This document shows, one piece after another, positions 37,735 through 42,800 of a stretch of 42,800 bases of DNA. The notes beneath the pieces are model-generated. The model had not been told where the DNA came from, ran no database searches, and saw only the letters and a list, made by a program, of their open reading frames with translations. The stretch spans positions 1 through 42,800 of the forward strand of contig JAGLBD010000015.1 in assembly GCA_018260425.1 (NCBI GenBank), read 5' to 3'. Each line of letters begins with the position of its first letter. The first letter of the stretch is position 1. Both the position numbers and the translations under genes were made by a program. The stretch is from Pseudogulbenkiania sp. (GTDB lineage: Bacteria; Pseudomonadota; Gammaproteobacteria; Burkholderiales; Chromobacteriaceae).

Positions 37735-38622
37735 ATGAGCGTTCTTGTAAATAAAGACACCAAGGTGCTGGTTCAAGGTTTTACCGGCAAGAATGGTACC
37801 TTCCACGCTGAACAATGCCTGGCCTACGGCACCCAGATCGTGGGTGGTGTCACTCCGGGCAAGGGCGGCGCCCTGCATCTGGACAAACCGGTGTTCAACA
37901 CCATGAAGGAAGCAGTCAAGGAAACCGGCGCCAACGCTTCGGTTATCTTTGTTCCGGCTCCGTTTGTGCTGGACTCCATCGTCGAAGCTGTTGATTCCGG
38001 CGTCGAACTGATTGTCTGCATTACCGAAGGCGTGCCGACTCTGGACATGCTGAAGGCCAAGCGTTACATCGAAACCACCGGTGGCGTACGTCTGATCGGG
38101 CCGAACTGCCCTGGCGTCATCACCCCGGGCGAGTGCAAGATCGGCATCATGCCGGGTCACATTCACCGTCGCGGCCGTATCGGTATCGTATCGCGTTCGG
38201 GCACCCTGACCTACGAAGCCGTGGCACAAACCACCAAGCTGGGTCTGGGCCAGTCGACATGTATCGGTATCGGTGGCGACCCGATCGCCGGAACCAACCA
38301 CATCGACGCGCTGGAACTGTTCCAGAACGATCCGGAAACCGAAGCCATCATCATGATTGGTGAAATCGGTGGTACCGCAGAAGAAGAAGCGGCCGAATAC
38401 ATCAAGTCGAACGTGACCAAGCCGGTAGTGGGTTACATCGCGGGTGTTACCGCACCGAAGGGCAAGCGCATGGGCCACGCCGGTGCGATCATCTCCGGTG
38501 GCAAGGGTACCGCCGAAGAGAAATTCCTGGCTTTCGAAAAAGCCGGCATCGCCTACACCCGCAGCCCGGCCGAGCTGGGCAGCACCATGCTGGAACTGCT
38601 GAAAAGCAAAGGCATGATCTGA
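37735..38622 (+). CDS. sucD: succinyl-CoA synthetase alpha subunit
   Basis: A 295-residue subunit that binds CoA ([20 protein letters not shown]) and carries the phosphorylated histidine in [17 protein letters not shown]. It shows the [16 protein letters not shown] and GGDPIAGT segments. AAGGAG precedes the start. It is the last gene of the TCA cluster and ends at a strong bidirectional terminator. Confidence 0.97.
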   Translation: MSVLVNKDTKVLVQGFTGKNGTFHAEQCLAYGTQIVGGVTPGKGGALHLDKPVFNTMKEAVKETGANASVIFVPAPFVLDSIVEAVDSGVELIVCITEGVPTLDMLKAKRYIETTGGVRLIGPNCPGVITPGECKIGIMPGHIHRRGRIGIVSRSGTLTYEAVAQTTKLGLGQSTCIGIGGDPIAGTNHIDALELFQNDPETEAIIMIGEIGGTAEEEAAEYIKSNVTKPVVGYIAGVTAPKGKRMGHAGAIISGGKGTAEEKFLAFEKAGIAYTRSPAELGSTMLELLKSKGMI

Positions 38623-38653
38623 TCCTTGCCTTCGGGCAATCGTCAGAAACACA

Positions 38654-38690
38654 AAAACCGCCGGCAACACTGTTGCTGGCGGTTTTATTT
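38654..38690. terminator. sucD terminator, bidirectional
   Basis: AAAACCGCCGGCAAC / GTTGCTGGCGGTTTT, 15 pairs with one G-T, a three-base loop and a TTTTATTTT tail on the plus strand. On the minus strand it is followed by TTTTTG, so it can also stop the convergent unknown gene. Confidence 0.9.
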
Positions 38691-38827
38691 TGGGCTGGTG
38701 TTTTGACCGGAGACACGGCAGGTCTAAGCCGGTTCTGACATCGGCAAGACTTCCCTTGCGGCTCATTGGTTTCAATGTTGGCATCGTCATCTGCTAACGA
38801 ATAGGAAGTGTTATGGATCCTTCCGGC

Positions 38828-39991
38828 TCACCCAAGGCTTGGCGCTCTGTCGCGTTTAAGTCGCTGCGTAGGCCGTTGGGGCCAATTCCTTCTATCGTGA
38901 TTCAGTTGACGAGTCTCGCTTGTTACCGGAGTTCCATTTTGGTCAAAGGCCATGTAGGCGATCTTGCGTCTCCCGCTAGCGATGTCGTTGTAAATGACAG
39001 TTAGCGGAAAAGGATCGATGGAAATGTCAAACTGCACCTCGCCGGCCTTGTTTCTGTGTTGGTAATGGCTGACCTCATTCACTGCCGTTTCGAACTCGAC
39101 AATTTCACCCTTGTATTCCGCAAGCGTTTGGTTGAGTTGTTCTGTGTCCATTGGCGGTACATCACTGCAAAGGTCGATGAAGAAAGAGTGAATGCACTGG
39201 TTGGGATCCTCGCCCGGGGTAACCAGAACTTCGGTGTAGTCGCTAGGGTTACAATGCTTGAGGTGGTGATTTCTCAAGGCCTTCAGCGTGTTGGCGGTGG
39301 AGCGCTCCGAGAGATCGCCATTGATGATTTTGAAATGCTTGTCTCTGTACAGTTTACCCTGTTCAGATTGTGTCAATCTTGCCATGACCTTCACCGGGGA
39401 CTTCTTGCTGGATGACAGACTGGTGACGGTCGTAAAGTGTCGGTTTAATGTCCCGGCTTCGCCAGGGAATGCATTCGTTATTTTTACATCGTTGCCGAGG
39501 ATGAATCCCATGCGGATTTTAAGCCGCGGTGATGATTGGTCCTCCCTGTTTTGGGGCTGGGGCCGAGTTCCGAAGAAGAGACCGACCTTGGAAGCGGGAT
39601 ACATCAGCGATGTGGAAAAACTTTCCGCTTCGTTCTTTGGTTTAACATTTAATTTTCGGTTTTCAAAATGGCAGGCTCGTCGATTGAAATAGTTCTTCAA
39701 GAACGTAGTCATTTTGAAAGAGGCATCTTCCATGGCCATCCCTAAACTGGATACCAGAATAGTGGTCGACTCATCATTGTTGAATTGTGTGATCAACGTG
39801 TCTGACGACGTTTGGTTGACGGCCAGCCCTGCGCTCGACTGAGTGATGGTCTCGGGGAGGGAAGTGTGCGCTTTCGGTAAGGATGGCTGCAGCAGGCTTT
39901 GTCGTACTCGTTGCGGGCCCCCTTCTGTACACTGGTGTGGGTAGGCCGTAAACATTCCACTATGCGGTACTGCGGGGGCGGTTTTCATCAT
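38828..39991 (-). CDS. protein of unknown family in a low-GC patch
   Basis: A 387-residue open frame with no stop, in a stretch visibly richer in A/T than the TCA genes beside it. I recognise no family. The first ~70 residues are rich in Ser, Thr, Gln and Pro (SLPETITQSSAGLAVNQTSS), the middle is basic and mixed, residues ~270-345 look folded (TEQLNQTLAEYKGEIVEFET, FDISIDPFPLTVIYND), and the last 20 are basic (RPTQRLKRDR). There is no signal peptide or membrane segment. No good ribosome binding site precedes 39991; ATG at 39955 with GTGGA is an alternative. A disordered, Ser/Thr-rich start is seen in type III effectors, but that is only a possibility. Codon use and low GC suggest transfer. 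Confidence 0.6.
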   Translation of the reverse strand: MMKTAPAVPHSGMFTAYPHQCTEGGPQRVRQSLLQPSLPKAHTSLPETITQSSAGLAVNQTSSDTLITQFNNDESTTILVSSLGMAMEDASFKMTTFLKNYFNRRACHFENRKLNVKPKNEAESFSTSLMYPASKVGLFFGTRPQPQNREDQSSPRLKIRMGFILGNDVKITNAFPGEAGTLNRHFTTVTSLSSSKKSPVKVMARLTQSEQGKLYRDKHFKIINGDLSERSTANTLKALRNHHLKHCNPSDYTEVLVTPGEDPNQCIHSFFIDLCSDVPPMDTEQLNQTLAEYKGEIVEFETAVNEVSHYQHRNKAGEVQFDISIDPFPLTVIYNDIASGRRKIAYMAFDQNGTPVTSETRQLNHDRRNWPQRPTQRLKRDRAPSLG

Positions 39992-40158
39992 GAATCTGGA
40001 GGTTTGTTGACATGTGAAAGTTACGAGAAAGGGCCGTCATCACGCTATCAACAATCGCTTCTCATGGTATCTGGGATGTTGTCGTGTCTTCAAGGCCGAA
40101 TCAACTCATCACTCTGGGGAAAAGGCCATAACGCCCCTCACTGTCTGTCTCCTGCAAA

Positions 40159-40197
40159 CAAGACACCGCCGGCAACAGAGCTGCCGACGGTGTCTTG
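40159..40197. terminator. long hairpin in the accessory patch
   Basis: CAAGACACCGCCGGCA (40159-40174) pairs with TGCCGACGGTGTCTTG (40182-40197): 15 pairs, one mismatch, seven-base loop. The minus-strand side continues as TTTGCAGG and the plus side has no T-tract, so termination would favour the minus strand. Part of it resembles the sucD terminator (CGCCGGCAACA in both). Confidence 0.5.
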
Positions 40198-40198
40198 A

Positions 40199-40495
40199 CC
40201 GGGACCCGACGATTTAAACCGGGGGGCTATTGGCCGGCCAGATATCCAGTCAGCGTGTCTCGCGGTACACACCGACTATCAAGGCTGTGGGCTGGGTGCC
40301 GATCTGCTCAAAGATGCTGTTTTACGTTCGTTGCGGCTTTCGCGCGAAATGGGTGTCCGCGCCTTGCTATGCCATGCTATCAGCGAAAACGCCAAGGGAT
40401 TCTATCTGCACCACGGATTCATCGAATCTCCCGATGAGCCTATGACTTTGATGTTGAACCTGACCAGGTTGGCTCGTGCCGGTTTTGCCGATTGA
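40199..40495 (+). pseudogene. GNAT acetyltransferase remnant (TacT/AtaT-like), 5' truncated
   Basis: The frame ending at TGA 40493-40495 has no start codon and is closed upstream by a stop at 40196. From about 40259 it reads like the C-terminal half of a GNAT enzyme of the type found as toxins in DUF1778/GNAT pairs. Seen are LAVHTDYQGCGLGADLL (beta4 and the acetyl-CoA loop, where QGxGLG is usual and G-C-G-L-G stands here), LSREMGVRALLCHAI, ENAKGFYLHHGFIESP and the closing PMTLMLNL. The N-terminal half and any DUF1778 antitoxin are missing. It is a decayed fragment; function is not expected. Confidence 0.75.
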
Positions 40496-40597
40496 TCGAC
40501 TGTATCCTCAAATGCATCTGTCCCTCTCTCCATTGCTGGTCGGTGACGCGCCCGTTTCACCGTGATTCCTTAAAGGGTGCTTCGACGGTGCGGTACT

Positions 40598-40999
40598 TTA
40601 CACTCGGGAGCCGATATCCCGGTCCGAGCTATCCCCGCTGAGTTGGTGGGTCAACTCCCGACACGCACTGATCTTGCCGTTCTCTACGGTGAATTCCGCC
40701 ATGACCAGCATGCTCAGTGTGTCTCCGCTGTGCTTGACCACATCGGCCCGGTGACGGGTGAAGACGATGTTGCCATTGACGGCCGAGCTGAGGATCTCAA
40801 TCCGTATCGAGCGGCACAGGGTCTTCAGATGGGCCAGATGCGCCGTGAAGCCCGCCAGGTCCAATACCTGCCCGTCTACTTCTTGCCGGTAGTGGGCGGC
40901 GAGATGCTGCGGGATGTGTTCCGGCTGGAAGCCTGGCTGCTCCAGCAGTACATCGAACAGGTCGCGGACTGTCTGTAGGGGAGTCGAATGGGCTGACAT
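40598..40999 (-). CDS. SnoaL/NTF2-like protein
   Basis: A 133-residue protein with the cone-shaped NTF2/SnoaL pattern: an N-terminal helix (LQTVRDLFDVLLEQPGF), a middle helix (LAGFTAHLAHLKTLC), then beta strands (IRIEILSSAVNGNIVFTRHRADVV, LSMLVMAEFTVENGKISACREL). Such proteins are small enzymes or ligand binders of varied function, so no substrate is assigned. GAGAG precedes the ATG at 40999. It diverges from an AraC-family gene 99 bases away, which probably controls it. Confidence 0.75.
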   Translation of the reverse strand: MSAHSTPLQTVRDLFDVLLEQPGFQPEHIPQHLAAHYRQEVDGQVLDLAGFTAHLAHLKTLCRSIRIEILSSAVNGNIVFTRHRADVVKHSGDTLSMLVMAEFTVENGKISACRELTHQLSGDSSDRDIGSRV

Positions 41000-41098
41000 G
41001 TGTGTTTCTCTCGTTTGGGGGAAAGCCGTTAGTCTAGGGCACCATCAAATTTCCGGTTATCGCTATACTGTCAATCAATAGTGATTTTCGGACAAGCC

Positions 41099-41821
41099 AT
41101 GTACCACGCCACGCGTATTGCCCATCCTGATGCCGCCACGACCGGCTGGCACTGCCATGCCACCGGACAACTGTCGGTGGTGTTTGCCGGTGCCTTGACC
41201 GTGGAGTATGGCGCGGGGCGTCGGCTGCTGCCTCCCGGCCACGTGGTCTGGATCCCTGCCGGCGTGCCCCATTCCGCGAGAGAACATGGCACGATTGACG
41301 CTATCACCCTGCAACTGGACGGCTCGCGCGGGCCCCTGCCGCACGAGGTGCTGGCATTTCGTTGTGACGGCTTGATCACCGCCGTGCTGAGACGCTGTAC
41401 CACCTTTGGCGCCGTGCCGAGCGATGCCCAGCTGCGGCTGATCGACGTGCTGTACGACGAACTGTCCCAGGCCGTGGAGTGCGGATGGGTATTGCCGCTG
41501 CCGCAAGAGCGTCGCCTCGCCAGAATCGCGCAGGGTTTACTGGCATCACCCGCCGATGGACGCTCGCGTGAGGCATGGGGACGTGCTGTCGGACTCTCCG
41601 GGCGCAGTGTCAGTCGCCTGTTTGTCGCTGAAACCGGTATGGGTTTTGCCGAATGGCGCACCTTGCTGCGGGTGCTGCACAGCTTCGAGTTGTTGGCCGG
41701 TGGGGAAAGTGTGGGAACGGTGGCCGCGGCATGTGGCTACGAGAGCGTCAGTGCCTTTATCGCCGCCTTCCGCGAGACAACCGGCGAGACCCCGGGGAAG
41801 CTGTTCGCCGTGGGTGTGTAA
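41099..41821 (+). CDS. AraC-family regulator with N-terminal cupin
   Basis: A 240-residue regulator. The N-terminal cupin has the HCHATGQL metal-type motif and PPGHVVWIPAGVPHSAR. The C-terminal double helix-turn-helix covers RAVGLSGRSVSRLFVAETGMGFAEWRTLLRVLHSFELL and VAAACGYESVSAFIAAFRETTGETPGK. The ATG at 41099 is the first methionine before the cupin; a GTG at 41081 would add six residues. A TATACT in the divergent spacer (near 41065) is a possible -10. The regulated gene is most likely the SnoaL-like neighbour. Confidence 0.9.
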   Translation: MYHATRIAHPDAATTGWHCHATGQLSVVFAGALTVEYGAGRRLLPPGHVVWIPAGVPHSAREHGTIDAITLQLDGSRGPLPHEVLAFRCDGLITAVLRRCTTFGAVPSDAQLRLIDVLYDELSQAVECGWVLPLPQERRLARIAQGLLASPADGRSREAWGRAVGLSGRSVSRLFVAETGMGFAEWRTLLRVLHSFELLAGGESVGTVAAACGYESVSAFIAAFRETTGETPGKLFAVGV

Positions 41822-41881
41822 GGGCTATTTGCATACTTGATTAATGTTTATCTGACGTTGTTGTACTACAAAGGAGAGGGT

Positions 41882-41923
41882 ATGGAAAAACCGTGGGAAT
41901 TTTGCACCATACGGTACGAATAA
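41882..41923 (+). CDS. 13-codon ORF with strong ribosome binding site
   Basis: ATG to TAA encodes MEKPWEFCTIRYE. It is preceded by AAAGGAGAGGG seven to eight bases upstream, one of the best ribosome binding sites in the window. The start resembles small DUF4177-like proteins (which begin M-x-x-W-E-Y), so it may be the stub of a broken small gene, or a leader peptide before the chemotaxis gene 106 bases on. It is too short to judge by sequence alone. Confidence 0.3.
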   Translation: MEKPWEFCTIRYE

Positions 41924-42029
41924 ACTAATAAATACACCGTACTGTCATCCGGATTGCCAAGCATCTCTTTATAATTCCCACAAAATAAATGAGATATCCA
42001 TAACACTCGCACAAACGGAAGCAAAACCC

Positions 42030-42800
42030 ATGAAATCGATCTCCGGCAAGCTCACCCTGTTGCTGGTCCTGGCGGTGACGCTGGCCTCGCTCAGTATTGC
42101 TGTCATTTCCGGCCTGTATTTCAAGGACCAGGCCTATTCGGAAGCCAACCATCAGACCGAAATGGTCATCAGTAGCCAGTCGGCATTCATCTCCGACTGG
42201 ATCAAGACCCGCAAGACGGTGATCGAGGCGGCTCTGCCGCATGCCAACGAAGAGGCGACCACCTATTATCTCGAACAGCTGGCCAAGGCAGGGGGCTTTA
42301 CGCAGCTGTTCGTCGGTGATGGTGACAGCAAGGGCATGGTGTATTCCATTCCCGGCAAGCAAAAGCCCTCACCGGAGTATGACCCGGCCAGCCGTGGCTG
42401 GTTCAAGAAAGCCAGCGCCGGCAACGACACTATCGTGACGGATCCCTACAAGGCCGCCAGTGCCGATATCAAGGATCTGGTGGTGACCATTGCCCATAAG
42501 GTCGATGGCAAGAACAAAGTCGTGGGTGGCGATATCCAGATCGGTCATTTGGCCAATTCCGTACTGGGTGTCAAATTGCCCGGCAAAGGCTTTGCCTTTC
42601 TGTTGACCGGCGAAGGCAAGGTCATTGCCTACCCCAAGGCTGGCAATGAGCTCAAACCGGTCAATGAAGTGATTCCGGCCTTGGACGAGACCACCTTCAA
42701 GAACCAGATCTCCGCGACGACTCCCTCGGTCATGGCGATCGATGACGGCGAGTTTCTGCTGGAGCTGACGCCGGTGGAAGGGACCGGCTGGGTGCTGGGC
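42030..42800 (+). CDS. methyl-accepting chemotaxis protein, N-terminal part (runs off the window)
   Basis: The first 257 residues are present. A membrane segment (LTLLLVLAVTLASLSIAVISG) leads into a periplasmic double-Cache (dCache_1) sensor, seen in SQSAFISDWIKTRKTVIEA, YDPASRGWFKKA, VTDPYKAASADIKDLVVTIAHKV, GGDIQI and FAFLLTGEGKVIAYP. This is the usual ligand-binding half of a chemoreceptor; the second membrane segment, HAMP and signalling domain would lie beyond 42800, so a Cache-type kinase or cyclase is not excluded. A weak CGGAAG precedes the ATG at 42030. I see no convincing sigma-28 promoter upstream. Confidence 0.8.
   Translation, partial: MKSISGKLTLLLVLAVTLASLSIAVISGLYFKDQAYSEANHQTEMVISSQSAFISDWIKTRKTVIEAALPHANEEATTYYLEQLAKAGGFTQLFVGDGDSKGMVYSIPGKQKPSPEYDPASRGWFKKASAGNDTIVTDPYKAASADIKDLVVTIAHKVDGKNKVVGGDIQIGHLANSVLGVKLPGKGFAFLLTGEGKVIAYPKAGNELKPVNEVIPALDETTFKNQISATTPSVMAIDDGEFLLELTPVEGTGWVLG

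Noticed and set aside
38813-39004. A 63-codon plus-strand frame with AGGAAG before its ATG
   Set aside because: It is antisense to the C terminus of the unknown protein and has no protein-like pattern. It is kept out despite the fair ribosome binding site.
39899-40217. Two short plus-strand frames upstream of the unknown gene
   Set aside because: They overlap each other, have no ribosome binding site and look random; one runs through the 40159-40197 hairpin.
41921-41960. A sigma-28 promoter before the chemoreceptor gene (TAAACTAA)
   Set aside because: The -35-like element has no GCCGATAA-like -10 at the right distance.
1-42800. CRISPR arrays, insertion sequences, prophage genes or restriction systems
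   Set aside because: No regularly spaced repeats, transposase frames, terminal inverted repeats or such genes were seen on either strand. The accessory patch at 38690-40600 has no recognisable mobility gene.

Overview
The window reads as a chromosomal segment of a motile, polar-flagellated betaproteobacterium, most likely a member of the Neisseriales close to Chromobacteriaceae. This is an inference from gene content, protein style and the moderately high GC content. No 16S rRNA gene or other decisive marker is present. Nearly all of it is densely packed core genome.

Layout. (1) 1-1616: the 5' part of a tRNA-Arg(ACG) with its promoter on the minus strand, then a DnaQ-like exonuclease fused to a GIY-YIG/UvrC-like nuclease. 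(2) 8766-1625 (minus): a flagellar export, number-control and motor operon, flhB-flhA-flhF-flhG-fliA-motC, ended by a terminator inside the 3' end of the convergent nuclease gene. (3) 8898-11033: thyA-folA (thymidylate and folate supply) and a convergent GntR/FCD regulator. (4) 11034-11388: a long gene-free stretch that may encode a small RNA. (5) 13418-11389 (minus): an MTA/SAH deaminase and ubiG. (6) 13613-20944: a PAS-PAS-GGDEF-EAL membrane protein, a lipoprotein, a dapA-type aldolase, a DUF4153 membrane protein, a HipB-like XRE regulator and a DUF2164 protein. (7) 23716-21032 (minus): prfB, with the classical +1 frameshift site, and lysS.

(8) 23831-38622 is a TCA-cycle supercluster: mdh (minus), a divergent GntR/UTRA regulator, then sdhCDAB-sdhE-gltA-sucA-sucB-lpd-sucC-sucD on the plus strand. 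It encodes citrate synthase, the whole 2-oxoglutarate dehydrogenase complex with its E3, succinyl-CoA synthetase, succinate dehydrogenase with its flavinylation factor, and malate dehydrogenase. Only aconitase, isocitrate dehydrogenase and fumarase are missing from this stretch. Perfect hairpins sit between several cistrons, and a double palindrome sits between mdh and the regulator.

(9) 38690-40600 is the only clearly accessory patch. It is lower in GC and holds a 387-residue protein of unknown family and a 5'-truncated GNAT acetyltransferase remnant. (10) 40598-42800: a SnoaL-like protein divergent from a cupin-AraC regulator, a 13-codon ORF with a strong ribosome binding site, and a methyl-accepting chemotaxis protein that runs off the end.

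I found no CRISPR array, intact insertion sequence, prophage or recognisable defence system, and I do not claim a new system. The best leads are an FlhG that has lost its nucleotide-binding motifs but keeps its FlhF-activating motif, the candidate small RNA at 11236-11360 with a fatty-acid-regulator-like operator, the TCA-cluster palindromes, the paired operator of the orphan XRE regulator, and the unknown low-GC gene.
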